Source: WRKB01 sp031551145 (GTDB taxonomy: Bacteria > Desulfobacterota > Desulfovibrionia > Desulfovibrionales > Desulfovibrionaceae). Taken from it: DNA of 64,000 bases. The stretch's first letter is position 1; each line of letters opens with the position of its first letter. Where the stretch lies: positions 49,564 through 113,563 of the forward strand of contig JAVBNZ010000002.1 of assembly GCA_031551145.1 (NCBI GenBank), given 5' to 3'. Shown here piece by piece: positions 34,005-42,352 of the stretch. The notes beneath the pieces are model-generated. The model searched no databases, was not told where the DNA came from, and saw only the letters and a program-made list of their open reading frames with translations. Both the position numbers and the translations under genes were made by a program.

Positions 34005-34901
34005 TTAACGACCATGCTCAATGGAATGTTTATATGCCCGCAGGCGCAAAAGTTCCCCGTACATTTCCCGCGCCGGTTCCGGGTCGAAGCGGCGGGCGTC
34101 CGTCATTTCCGCGCGCAGCGCGGCGGCAAAGCGCAACAGTTCCGCATCCGGGCGGGCGAGGTGGCGGTTTTTCAACAGTTCATACAGTTCGCGACAGCGC
34201 ATCTCCAACTTGTCGCCGGTATGCGTCGATTCCTGAGCATGGTGAAGCAGGCCCGGATCGGCAAAATTATGCAGTTCTTCATCTTCCGGCCTGCGCGGCA
34301 GGCGCAGTTCCAGAGCGCGGGCCAGACCGTCCATGCCCTCGCGCGGCGCGGCGAGCAGGCTTTCATAATCCAGCGCGATCCAGGGAATGTCGCCCAAATG
34401 ATGGATGGCGTCCAGAACGTGATGCAGCCAGAGAGAGAGCGCCCAGCGCCGCCCCATGCGGTCGCGTCGCTCCAGCGAGCGGCACGCGCCCTCCGGCCGG
34501 CGCACGGCCACAATGCCCCGCAGCGTTCCAAGGCGCGCCAGAAAGGGCCGCCAGAACGGCAACAGCCGGCAAAGCCGGGGATCTTTCACGGCCCAGAGCG
34601 CCTGCCCGGCAAAGGGCGCAAGCGCCCGCGGGAACAGGGCGCCCAGATCGTTTAACTCTGAAGAGTCCATGCGCGATACGGAAACGGGCAGGGGATAGGG
34701 CCAGTCCCAGCCTATGCCGAGCCGGGCGAGCAGGGTTTCGTTGGCTTCGTTGACGGCTGTGTTTTCCCAATAGCCCTTGAGGTTGTTGCGGCCGGGCGGC
34801 AGCGTTTCGCCGAGGAACACCCCGTGCAGCGCCAGCAGGCCGGCCGTCATGGACGTGCCGCAACGGTGTCCGCCGAGAACGAGAAGGCCGCAGGCGTCCA
34901 T
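34005..34901 (-). CDS. Sulfotransferase-like P-loop protein
   Basis: A 298-residue protein whose N-terminal LLVLGGHRCGTSMTAGLLALHG resembles the 5'-phosphosulfate-binding loop of sulfotransferases. A KDPRLCRLLPFW segment and IVAVRRPEGACRSL fit the 3'-phosphate-binding region. Such proteins transfer sulfate from PAPS, but the subgroup also includes proteins of unknown activity associated with glycan synthesis. ATG 34901 starts just after the stop of the Hpt-like gene. Operon: murJ, Hpt-like protein, this gene, ftsY. Substrate unknown. Confidence 0.65.
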   Translation of the reverse strand: MDACGLLVLGGHRCGTSMTAGLLALHGVFLGETLPPGRNNLKGYWENTAVNEANETLLARLGIGWDWPYPLPVSVSRMDSSELNDLGALFPRALAPFAGQALWAVKDPRLCRLLPFWRPFLARLGTLRGIVAVRRPEGACRSLERRDRMGRRWALSLWLHHVLDAIHHLGDIPWIALDYESLLAAPREGMDGLARALELRLPRRPEDEELHNFADPGLLHHAQESTHTGDKLEMRCRELYELLKNRHLARPDAELLRFAAALRAEMTDARRFDPEPAREMYGELLRLRAYKHSIEHGR

Positions 34902-34902
34902 T

Positions 34903-35832
34903 TTACATGCCTTCCTGTCGGTCAGAGGCCTCCAGGGCGGCGAACACGCGGGCCAGAACGGGAACGCAATGCTCCACCCGCCGGGCGGCCGCGCCGGTAT
35001 TGGAGAGCGCCGCCTCCTTGACTTCCAGGGCCGCGCGGGCGAGTTCCGGCGCGCGGATCGCCAGGGCCGCCCCGTGCAGGGCGCAGGCCTCGGCGCGCAG
35101 TTCGCCCCAGTCTTCGCGGGCCACGGCGCGGTACAGCCGGGCCGCCGCGTTGCGTTGATCGCGCATAAAGGCGCGGCGTGCCGCTGCATCCTGTGCGTCC
35201 GCGCCGGGAGGGAAGAGCGTGGGCTCAGACGGGGAAGCCGGGGCCGCCGCATTGCCCATTGAAGCGGGCGAGATATCGCATTCCCGACGGGCGGCGGCCC
35301 GGCGCGCGGCCTCCTGCCACAAGAGATGGGCCAGGAAAAGGCAGGGAATGAGCGAAAGCGCGCCCAGGCGCAACAGTTCCCGGCGTTCGGCGGCGGCGAT
35401 CTCTTCCTGCGCGCCCCGACGGGAAAGAAACACCGTTACCTCGCCCACGGGCTGTTCTTCCATGAGCACGGGCGCTCTGGCTTCAACGCTGTCCTGCGGA
35501 ATAACGTCGTCCCAGGGAGTCGGCTCCTGAAATTCATTGCGGCGCATGCCTTCCAGCATGCCTTCGCGGTCGTGGAGCAGCACGCCCGCCAGACGCAGAT
35601 CTTCCATTTCAATGAACAGGGCGTTGCGCGCGCCGGGCGCGTCCATCTCCCAGATCACGTTCGCCAGGTACAGGCTGATGCGCGCGGACGCAAGCCGGGC
35701 TTCCCGTTCCAGACGCTGGTCTTCCGCACGGCGCAGGGCGCGCAGTTCCCATGCGCCGCTCGCGGCGAGCAGGGCCAGGAAGACGCAGAGCGCTGCGACG
35801 CGCGTCGGCCAGGAGGAGAAAAATCGTGTCAT
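34903..35832 (-). CDS. Membrane protein with periplasmic sensor region and Hpt-like domain
   Basis: A 309-residue protein. One N-terminal transmembrane helix (~11-30), an extracytoplasmic segment of ~130 residues, and a second helix (~160-180, LGALSLIPCLFLAHLLW). A cytoplasmic helical region contains ACALHGAALAIRAPELARAAL, whose His in a helix resembles the phosphorylatable histidine of Hpt domains. No histidine-kinase ATPase or receiver domain is present. The ATG overlaps the murJ stop by 4 bases. It could be a phosphorelay intermediate or a degenerate sensor; the Hpt reading is tentative. Confidence 0.6.
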   Translation of the reverse strand: MTRFFSSWPTRVAALCVFLALLAASGAWELRALRRAEDQRLEREARLASARISLYLANVIWEMDAPGARNALFIEMEDLRLAGVLLHDREGMLEGMRRNEFQEPTPWDDVIPQDSVEARAPVLMEEQPVGEVTVFLSRRGAQEEIAAAERRELLRLGALSLIPCLFLAHLLWQEAARRAAARRECDISPASMGNAAAPASPSEPTLFPPGADAQDAAARRAFMRDQRNAAARLYRAVAREDWGELRAEACALHGAALAIRAPELARAALEVKEAALSNTGAAARRVEHCVPVLARVFAALEASDRQEGM

Positions 35833-37373
35833 GGCTGTTTTTTCCGCAGGCGCGGCGCAAGCTCGTCGCCGAGCAGGATGAGGAAGCCGAAATAAAGCGC
35901 CGCCGCCGCGCACACGGTGAGCATAAGCGAGGCGGGCGAACCCGGCAAGCGTTCCGTCATGACATGGGTAAGGACGAGCACGAGCAGGGCGCCCGCCGTA
36001 TAGCGCGCGACCGAAGGCGGGCCGACGCGCGGCGCAAGGCCCCGCCGGCGCAGGCCGAACCAGAGAATGAGGCACTGCGCCCACATGCCCAGGGAAAAGC
36101 CGAGCGGCGGGGCGATGATGCCGTAATCGAGCAACAGGAAGCCGGAAACAAAGGCCAAAGGCACGGCGACCAGCCCGCTGAACGCGGCGACGCGCATCTG
36201 CCCGCAGGCGTTGCAGACGCCGAGCAGGGAGCGCCCGGCGGCGTAGGCGGGCAGGGAGGGCGCATAGGCGCAGACGGCCGCGGCCGTGGCGGCGAGGGCC
36301 TGATCGTCGAACGCGCCGCGATAAAAAAGCAGGCGGGCGATGGGCAGAGCGGCGGCCGCCAGTCCGGCGGCGGCCGGCAGGCTGAGGCAGAGGGAAAGAC
36401 GCACAATTTCCCCAGCTTCCTTCCGCAGTTCCTGTGTGTTGCCGGCGACGGCCAAAGCGGCCAGGGCGGGCAGGCCGGCCGTGCCCAGAGCGGCCCCGGC
36501 CAGACCCAGCGGAAACTCCAGCAGGCGTTCGGCATAATAGAGCGCCGCCATCGAACCGGCCGGCAGGAAGGAGGCGAGAATGCCCGCGCCGATTACGGCC
36601 AGTTGCGGGGCGGCCGCGCCCGCGAGGCCGGCGGGCAGGCGGCGCAGGCCGTCTTTGAGTTCGCGCGCTTCGGAATCGGAAAGCGGCGTGCGGGCAAGAT
36701 TCGGCCGCAATCCGGCGCGGTACAGGGCCAGGCCGTGCGCAAGGCATTGCAGTCCGCCGCCCGTCACCACGCCCAACGCGAGCAGCAGAGCCGGGTCGGA
36801 GCCGCGCAGGGCGGCGAACCCGGCGCAGATCAGCACGCCGAGGTTGAAAAAGGCCGGGCTGACCGAGGGCAGAAAAAAGCGGTGCAGGCTGTGCAGCAAA
36901 GCCATGCTCAGGGCCGCCGCCCCGGCAAGCAGCAGATAGGGCAGGCAGATGCGCAGCAAGAAGGCGCTTTCGGCCGCCGTGGCCGGATGCGCGGCCAGAC
37001 CGGGCGCAAGCACGCGCACGAGCGGTTCGGCGCACAATTCGCCCAACAGCAGGGCGCAGGCGAGCACGGCGGCCAGGCGCAGGCCAACAGCCGCGCCGAG
37101 ACGGCAGAAGGACGCAATGCGGCCTTCTCCGTCCGATTGTGGAATGGGGGACGCGCAGCGGGAAAAAATCGCGGTCAGGCCCATGGAAAAACTGCCGTCG
37201 CCCAGCAGCCGGCGGGCCAGATAGGGCAGGCGCAGGGCCGGAACAAGGGCGTCCGCGCCCGCGCCGCCGCCCAGCAGCCAGGCCATGCAGAGATCGCGCG
37301 CAAAGCCCAGCAGGCGGGAAACCAGGGTTCCCCCGGCCATGAGGGCGGTGCGGGCGATCAGGGTTCTGTTCAC
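35829..37373 (-). CDS. murJ: MurJ/MviN lipid II flippase
   Basis: A 514-residue polytopic protein of the MOP superfamily with ~14 hydrophobic helices. The N-terminal IARTALMAGGTLVSRLLGFARDLCMAWLLG and RRLLGDGSFSMGLTAIFS match MurJ, which moves lipid II across the inner membrane for peptidoglycan synthesis. Its stop overlaps the following gene (ATGA). Divergent from the tungstate-binding protein gene. Confidence 0.92.
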   Translation of the reverse strand: MNRTLIARTALMAGGTLVSRLLGFARDLCMAWLLGGGAGADALVPALRLPYLARRLLGDGSFSMGLTAIFSRCASPIPQSDGEGRIASFCRLGAAVGLRLAAVLACALLLGELCAEPLVRVLAPGLAAHPATAAESAFLLRICLPYLLLAGAAALSMALLHSLHRFFLPSVSPAFFNLGVLICAGFAALRGSDPALLLALGVVTGGGLQCLAHGLALYRAGLRPNLARTPLSDSEARELKDGLRRLPAGLAGAAAPQLAVIGAGILASFLPAGSMAALYYAERLLEFPLGLAGAALGTAGLPALAALAVAGNTQELRKEAGEIVRLSLCLSLPAAAGLAAAALPIARLLFYRGAFDDQALAATAAAVCAYAPSLPAYAAGRSLLGVCNACGQMRVAAFSGLVAVPLAFVSGFLLLDYGIIAPPLGFSLGMWAQCLILWFGLRRRGLAPRVGPPSVARYTAGALLVLVLTHVMTERLPGSPASLMLTVCAAAALYFGFLILLGDELAPRLRKKQP

Positions 37374-37449
37374 GGGCGGCTCGGCGATAAAAATGTATCA
37401 AATGTGTAACTATATATAATATCTGTAAATCGGATAAATCGCAATGGGC

Positions 37450-37478
37450 TTGAAGATATGTTTTTCCGGGCATACACT
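37450..37478 (+). promoter_or_regulatory. Candidate sigma70 promoter of tupA
   Basis: TTGAAG (37450-37455), a 17-base spacer and TACACT (37473-37478), 69 bases before the tupA ATG. A more upstream AT-rich stretch contains TATAAT at 37415-37420 but has no good -35. Confidence 0.4.
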
Positions 37479-37546
37479 GTAGTGCGGGCGTGCTTCCAAA
37501 TTCGGCACGCCGGCCTCTTTTTTCATCGTTAATCAAGGAAGTCCGT

Positions 37547-38398
37547 ATGTTCCTGAAAATCCTCCGCTTTGTGAGCGTCATCAGCGTTCTGATCCTGCCG
37601 GTCTCTTCCTTTGCCGCAACGGCCGAACTGCGTCTTTCCAGCACCATCGGCCCCATTGACGCGGGCATAGTGCCTTTGCTGGCCAAAAAGTACGAAGAAA
37701 AAACCGGCGTCAACGTGCTCTTTGAGGGCGCGGGCACGGGCGCAACCCTGCAAAAAGCCAAGAGCGGCAATTTTGATCTGGTCATGGTGCACGCCCGCGC
37801 GCTGGAGGACGCCTTTGTGTCCGAGGGCTTCGGCGTGGACAGGCGCGACGTCATGTACAACGATTTCGTCATCCTCGGCCCCAAGGCCGATCCGGCCGGC
37901 GTCGCGGGAATGAAGGACGCATGCGCCGCCCTCACAAAGATTCGCGCCGCACGGGCGCTCTTTGTCACGCGCGGGGATATGTCCGGCACCCATGTCAAGG
38001 AGACGGAACTGTGGAAAAAGGCGGGTATAACGCCCGAAGGCGCGTGGTATCTGCTTTTTCCCGACGGCAAAAAGGGCAACAAGGCCACGATGAAGTTCGC
38101 GGATGAAAAGCGGGCCTACACGCTCATGGATCGGGCGACCTATCTCACGTTGAAAAAGGAGATAGACCTGGTTCCTCTGGTGGAGGGTGACCCGCTGATG
38201 ATGAACTTCATCGCGGTCATAGCGGTGAATCCCTCGAAATTTCCCACGGTGCGCGCCAAGGAGGCCAAGGCCTTCATGGACTGGCTGACGGGCGAAGAAG
38301 CGCAGACCATTATTGAAAAATTCGGCGTGGACGTGTACGGCGAACCGCTCTTCTTTCCCAATTCCGAGGCCCGGCAGCAGGCGCGCAAGCGCTCATAG
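37547..38398 (+). CDS. tupA: Tungstate-type ABC substrate-binding protein
   Basis: A 283-residue periplasmic binding protein. Residues 1-23 form a signal peptide (hydrophobic core, cleavage after SFA). The mature part begins ATAELRLSSTIGPIDAG, and the GAGTGATLQKAKSGNFDLVMVHA and TRGDMSGTHVKE segments match the TupA/phosphate-binding family. Tungstate is favoured because the window also encodes a tungsten aldehyde oxidoreductase. No tupB permease or tupC ATPase follows; the next gene, bioB, is convergent and overlaps by 6 bases. Molybdate or another oxyanion cannot be excluded. Confidence 0.82.
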   Translation: MFLKILRFVSVISVLILPVSSFAATAELRLSSTIGPIDAGIVPLLAKKYEEKTGVNVLFEGAGTGATLQKAKSGNFDLVMVHARALEDAFVSEGFGVDRRDVMYNDFVILGPKADPAGVAGMKDACAALTKIRAARALFVTRGDMSGTHVKETELWKKAGITPEGAWYLLFPDGKKGNKATMKFADEKRAYTLMDRATYLTLKKEIDLVPLVEGDPLMMNFIAVIAVNPSKFPTVRAKEAKAFMDWLTGEEAQTIIEKFGVDVYGEPLFFPNSEARQQARKRS

Positions 38399-39529
38399 CC
38401 GTGAATTTCGGGATTTGCGGCCGGCGCGGCTTCGGCCGGGAAAGAGAGAGCCTTCGACTCCCAGGGCGGCAAGCAGGGCCGCGTCGCGCCGCAAAGAGCT
38501 TCCTTTGGCGGTCAGAAAGTCGCCGCTCATGATGCCGTTGGCTCCGGCGGCGAAGAGAAGAGCCTCGCAACGCCTGAGCACCCGCGTTCTGCCCGCGCAG
38601 CAGATGATGTCTTTTCCCGGATGCATGAGGCGCATGAAGGCGAGGATTGCCAGGGCCTCCCAGGCCGGCAGAAGCGGCCGCTTTTCCAGCGGGGTGCCGG
38701 GAATGGGCAGCAGAAAATTGACGGGTATGGAATCCACGTCCAAATTTTGAAGTTCGGCGCATAAATCCAGGCGCTGCCCCATGCTTTCCCCCAAACCGAA
38801 GATGCCGCCGCTGCATACGCGCAGACCGGCGGCCTTGGCGTTCTCCACGGTGCGCACCCGGCGTTCGTGCCCGTGCGTGGTGCAGACTGAAGGATAGAAG
38901 CCGCGCGAGGTCTCCAGATTGTGATGGCAGGAGGCAAAGCCCGTCGCGCGCAGTTCCCGCGCCTGTTCAAAGCTGAGCAGGCCGAGAGAGGCGCAGAGCC
39001 CTATGTCCACCCGCGCCCGGATAGCCTCGGCGGCGCGGCAGATGCGCTCGAAATCCCGTGCGCCGGACGCCCCGCCGGCAGTGACGATGCCCATGTAGCG
39101 CAGCCCGGCGGCGGCGAAGCGTTCGGCCTGGGCAAGCAAAGTATCGAGAGGGACAAGAGGATGCACGGGCGCGCCGGCGGCATGGCGGCTCGACTGGGCG
39201 CAAAAGCGGCAGTCTTCCCTGCAGAGGCCGGATTTGGCGTTGATGATGCCACAGGCAAAGGGCGGCGGCGCGGATGCCGCGCCCGCGAGCGCGAGCAGAT
39301 CAGGCAGATGCCGGGGCAGCAACTCGGGCAGGCCTGCCGCTTCATGAAGCGCAAGAGGCCTGCCTTGCAGCACGGACGGGAAAAGGGCGGAAAACTTCGG
39401 ATGCACGCCTGAACGGGTAGCGAAACCATTCGACCCTGTCAAGCCGGGCAACAGGCTGGTTTGCCGTGATACCGCGGCCTTTGCCCGCTCCTGCGGGCGT
39501 AACCATGTTTGCCGAAACAAGTTCGTCAA
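38393..39529 (-). CDS. bioB: Biotin synthase
   Basis: A radical-SAM enzyme that inserts sulfur into dethiobiotin. The SAM cluster motif is CREDCRFCAQSSRH, followed by MGIVTAGGASG, CHHNLETSRGFYP and the RVCSGGIFGLGES and NFLLPIPGTPLE segments. The 378-residue ORF starts at a TTG (39529) with AAGGG upstream; its first ~40 residues are not conserved, so a GTG at 39406 is a possible alternative. No other biotin genes are adjacent. Confidence 0.92.
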   Translation of the reverse strand: MTNLFRQTWLRPQERAKAAVSRQTSLLPGLTGSNGFATRSGVHPKFSALFPSVLQGRPLALHEAAGLPELLPRHLPDLLALAGAASAPPPFACGIINAKSGLCREDCRFCAQSSRHAAGAPVHPLVPLDTLLAQAERFAAAGLRYMGIVTAGGASGARDFERICRAAEAIRARVDIGLCASLGLLSFEQARELRATGFASCHHNLETSRGFYPSVCTTHGHERRVRTVENAKAAGLRVCSGGIFGLGESMGQRLDLCAELQNLDVDSIPVNFLLPIPGTPLEKRPLLPAWEALAILAFMRLMHPGKDIICCAGRTRVLRRCEALLFAAGANGIMSGDFLTAKGSSLRRDAALLAALGVEGSLFPGRSRAGRKSRNSRL

Positions 39530-39714
39530 ACACGCCCTTGTCGCTCAAAGCGGCTGCCGCCGCAGACTCCGTCGGCTTGTGACAGAATTTGTGCTCCGGT
39601 TACGAACGAAATCACTCCCGTCGCAAAAAATCCGCCTTCCTTGTCTGACGGCAAACCATCTCCGCTGCCCGAGAGTATAGGAACGGAGCGGCGTGCCGAT
39701 TTCGAAATATGCGC

Positions 39715-40125
39715 CTAAGCGGCGTTCAGGTTCCCCAGATATTCGCACATGTTCCCGAGGTCGCGCACCTGTGGCGGCGAAAGCAGCAGCGGCGGCAGCG
39801 GGCAGTCCAGGTCGCGCACGCGGCGCAGGGCGCGCTCGCGCAGGCCGTCCAGCAGCATGGCGGGCATGGCGCAGTCCAGAGCCAGGTAGCGGAACAGGCT
39901 GTCCAGATTCTCAAAGGCCAGCGCGCCGTGAAGCGTTACGCCGCGCGGCTGGTTGCGGTGGAAGACCGAACCCAGCACATAGGCGCCGTGTTCGGTGCGG
40001 TACACGGTGAGTTCCCACCAGTTGGGGGTCAGGCCGAGCCATTCGCGGTCATCCAGCGTGACCAGAACTTGTCCTGTAAATATCAGGTCTTCCTGATTGT
40101 TGCGGGCAAGATGAATTTCGTACAT
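39715..40125 (-). CDS. Conserved hypothetical protein, 136 residues
   Basis: I do not recognise the family. The start at ATG 40125 is well supported by GGGAGGGAAG. The protein is soluble and mixed alpha/beta: an N-terminal half of short strands (MYEIHLARN, FTGQVLVTLDD, WWELTVYRTEHGAYVLGSVFH) and a helical C-terminal half rich in Leu and Arg (MLLDGLRERALRRVRDL). It stands alone, with a candidate promoter and dyad upstream and a stable hairpin in its leader, suggesting regulated expression. Confidence 0.68.
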   Translation of the reverse strand: MYEIHLARNNQEDLIFTGQVLVTLDDREWLGLTPNWWELTVYRTEHGAYVLGSVFHRNQPRGVTLHGALAFENLDSLFRYLALDCAMPAMLLDGLRERALRRVRDLDCPLPPLLLSPPQVRDLGNMCEYLGNLNAA

Positions 40126-40141
40126 AGCTTCCCTCCCGCCG

Positions 40142-40159
40142 CGACACGAGAAATCGTGT
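40142..40159 (-). promoter_or_regulatory. Leader hairpin upstream of the 136-residue protein
   Basis: Perfect 7-bp stem (GACACGA / TCGTGTC) with a 4-base loop, immediately upstream of the strong Shine-Dalgarno of the minus-strand gene starting at 40125. It could modulate ribosome access or mRNA stability. Confidence 0.4.
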
Positions 40160-40196
40160 CTGTTCAACGGCTTGGCGATAGTTATGCATATTGTGT

Positions 40197-40214
40197 TCCA
40201 ATTATAGATATTGG
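40197..40214. promoter_or_regulatory. CCAAT...ATTGG dyad over the -10 box
   Basis: Five-base inverted arms, CCAAT (40197-40201) and ATTGG (40210-40214), flank and overlap the minus-strand TATAAT. The position fits a repressor operator; no cognate regulator is evident nearby. Confidence 0.35.
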
Positions 40215-40428
40215 TTTCCGTGCTGAAAAATTCAGATTATTTTTCAGTGTATTATGCGCGATGTTGTCGTCTGTCCCGGGTGGGGCGCATATTTTTCCCG
40301 GTAAAAAAAACGGCCTTCGGTCAAATCCTTGAATTTTTTTCCGCCGACCTGTTGACAAGCCGGGCCGAAAGCGGCCCTTGTTTCCGGGCAAACATGGGCG
40401 TAGTAAAAGGAAAAAATAAGGACAGACC

Positions 40429-41214
40429 ATGCAGATATCCCTCAGGGCCGCCGCCTGCGCGCAGGGCGGCCTGCTGCCCCTTGCCTTTGCCCCGGCGGCC
40501 GGGTTGCCCGTCCACCTCACGGCGGCGCGCCCTCTGCCGTCCTTGCCCGTGGGCACGGAACTCCTGGGAATAGGCGGGCCCGTGTTTCGCGTTACCGGCC
40601 GCGTGCTGTTGCCGGCCGCGCGGGGCATGCACGCCCTGGACTGCCCCCTGCTCACGGCTCTGCGCCCCGTCGAGGAAGGGGAGGAACTCGTCCTCAATCC
40701 GCGGCGCGAGGGCCGGGCACTGGCCTGGATTACCCTGTCCGACAAGGGCTTTCACGGTCTGCGCGAAGACGCGAGCGGTCCGCTTATCGCGGAAATTGTA
40801 CGTGAACGCCTTGCGCTTTCCCATGCGCAGGGTTTCCTGCTGCCCGATGAAGAGGCGGCGCTCAAGGCCCTGTTCACGGATCTGGCCCTGCGGCAGGGCT
40901 ATGATCTCATCATCTCCACCGGCGGCACGGGCCTTGCCCCGCGCGACCGTTCGCCCGAGGCCGCCCTGGCGGTCATCGAACGCCGGCTGCCGGGCTTTGA
41001 ACAGGCCATGATGGCCGTCAGCCTGCAAAAAACGCCCACGGCCGCCATATCCCGCGCCGTGGCCGGCACGCTGGGCGCAAGTCTGATCATCTGCCTGCCG
41101 GGCAGCGCCAAGGCCGTGGAGGAAAACCTGCGCGCCGTGCTGCCCGCGCTCGGCCATGCGCTGGACAAGCTTCAGGGCGACCCCGCCGACTGCGCAGGGG
41201 CGCATACGCTATGA
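40429..41214 (+). CDS. MogA/MoaB-type molybdopterin adenylyltransferase with N-terminal extension
   Basis: A 261-residue protein. From about residue 100 it is a Mog/MoaB domain: AWITLSDKGFHGLREDASGPLIAEIV, the DLIISTGGTGLAPRD substrate loop and CLPGSAKAVEENLRAVLP. This domain adenylates molybdopterin before metal insertion. The first ~95 residues form a separate beta-rich segment (LPVGTELLGIGGPVFRVTG) resembling part of a MOSC domain. Supply of Mo/W cofactor fits the xanthine hydroxylase and AOR in the same window. Overlaps the prenyltransferase gene by 4 bases. Confidence 0.85.
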   Translation: MQISLRAAACAQGGLLPLAFAPAAGLPVHLTAARPLPSLPVGTELLGIGGPVFRVTGRVLLPAARGMHALDCPLLTALRPVEEGEELVLNPRREGRALAWITLSDKGFHGLREDASGPLIAEIVRERLALSHAQGFLLPDEEAALKALFTDLALRQGYDLIISTGGTGLAPRDRSPEAALAVIERRLPGFEQAMMAVSLQKTPTAAISRAVAGTLGASLIICLPGSAKAVEENLRAVLPALGHALDKLQGDPADCAGAHTL

Positions 41215-42059
41215 CCCTGGGAAATTTTTCCGCCATCTGCCGGATGATCAAAATCGAACACGCCGTGTTCGCGCTGCCCTTCGCCCTGGGGGGGGCGTTT
41301 CTGGCCGCGCGCGGCCTGCCGCCGTTGGGGGCGATTTTCTGGCTGGTTGTGGCCATGACGGCCGTGCGTTCCTTTGCCATGACCTTCAACCGTGTGGCCG
41401 ATCTGCGCTTTGACCGCCAAAATCCGCGCACGCAAAAACGCCAACTGGTCACGGGCGAGATTACGGTCAGACAGGCCCGGGTTTTCATCATCGTCTGCGC
41501 GGCGGTCTTTGTGTTCGCCTGCGCCATGCTCAACAGCGTCTGCCTGGCGCTTTCACCCCTGGCGCTCTTCATGTCGGCCGGCTACAGCCTGCTGAAACGC
41601 TTTACCTGGCTCTGCCATTTCGGCCTGGGCTGCGTGCACGCGCTTTCGCCCTTTGCCGGCAGGTTGAGCGTGGATCCCACCTTCGATTTCGCCATCCTGC
41701 TGTTCGCCTGCGGCGTGATCTTCTGGCTGGCCGGCTTCGACATCCTCTATTCCTGCCAGGATGCGGATTTCGACCGCTCCATCGGCCTGCACTCCGTGCC
41801 GGCGCGTTTCGGCATTGCCGGGGCGCTGGTCATTTCCTCCTTCTGCCATGTGAATACGGCGCTGTTCTTTCTGCTGGCGGGGATGCAGGCCGGGCTCGGC
41901 CCCGGCTGGTACGCGGTTTGGGCGGGCATTTCCGGCGTGCTGCTCTGGGAGCACACCTTGGTGAAGGCCGATGACCTTTCGCGCGTCACCATGGCTTTCT
42001 TTACCTTGAACGGATTTATTGCCCTGGCGTTTTTGCCGGGCATCATCCTGGGATTGTGA
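41211..42059 (+). CDS. ubiA: UbiA-family prenyltransferase
   Basis: A 282-residue integral membrane aromatic prenyltransferase. The two aspartate-rich Mg-diphosphate sites are NRVADLRFDRQNPRT and CQDADFDRSIGLHS. Around nine hydrophobic helices are visible. In menaquinone-using deltaproteobacteria such proteins act in quinone synthesis (UbiA- or MqnP-like); the exact acceptor cannot be read from sequence. It is coupled to the Mog-like gene (ATGA) and to the following small gene (GTGA). Confidence 0.88.
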   Translation: MTLGNFSAICRMIKIEHAVFALPFALGGAFLAARGLPPLGAIFWLVVAMTAVRSFAMTFNRVADLRFDRQNPRTQKRQLVTGEITVRQARVFIIVCAAVFVFACAMLNSVCLALSPLALFMSAGYSLLKRFTWLCHFGLGCVHALSPFAGRLSVDPTFDFAILLFACGVIFWLAGFDILYSCQDADFDRSIGLHSVPARFGIAGALVISSFCHVNTALFFLLAGMQAGLGPGWYAVWAGISGVLLWEHTLVKADDLSRVTMAFFTLNGFIALAFLPGIILGL

Positions 42060-42352
42060 ACATGCCTCCCAAGCGTACACAACGCGACGACACTGACGAA
42101 TGGGTCAGCCGATCCCAACGCAAGCGCGAGAGCACGGCGTTGCAGCGTCTGGCGGAAGAACTCGCGCGCCTTGCGCCGAGCGAATGGGAGCGGCTTCCTC
42201 TGACCGAAGACCTGCTTTCGGCCCTGCGCGATCTGCGGCGCATACGCGATCACGAGGGCAGGCGCCGCCAGATGCAGTACCTGGGCCGCCTGATGCGCGA
42301 GGCCGACGGCGCAGCCATAGAGGCGGCCTTCGCTGATCTTAAGGCTCGCTGA
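42056..42352 (+). CDS. DarP/YjgA-like (DUF615) ribosome-associated protein, short form
   Basis: A 98-residue, highly charged helical protein with RDDTDEWVSRSQRKRESTALQRLAEELARL, the characteristic start of the DUF615/DarP family involved in late 50S assembly. The E. coli protein is about 183 residues, so this is a shortened form retaining the N-terminal half and a second helix pair (LRRIRDHEGRRRQMQYLGRLMR). GTG 42056 overlaps the preceding stop; ATG 42062 is an alternative. Its 3' end overlaps convergent comEC by 14 bases. Confidence 0.8.
   Translation: MNMPPKRTQRDDTDEWVSRSQRKRESTALQRLAEELARLAPSEWERLPLTEDLLSALRDLRRIRDHEGRRRQMQYLGRLMREADGAAIEAAFADLKAR

Larger units (their letters stand above)
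40126..40428. other. 303-base intergenic region with promoter and structured elements
   Basis: This AT-rich gap separates two divergent genes and I see no ORF in it. For the minus-strand gene there is TTTTCA (40224-40229), a 17-base spacer and a perfect TATAAT (40201-40206). For the plus-strand side there is TTGACA at 40352-40357 without a clear -10. A GGGCCG-AAAG-CGGCCC hairpin follows near 40362-40377, which could attenuate transcription into the Mog-like gene. Confidence 0.5.

Noticed and set aside
34903..38088. 1061-codon minus-strand frame as a single protein
   Set aside because: Only the C-terminal 309 residues (from 35832) are a real protein; the upstream part is an alternate frame of murJ and antisense of tupA.
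39342..39748. Small minus-strand ORFs upstream of bioB
   Set aside because: Two overlapping frames of ~67 codons with no known motif and poor ribosome-binding sites; one overlaps bioB out of frame.
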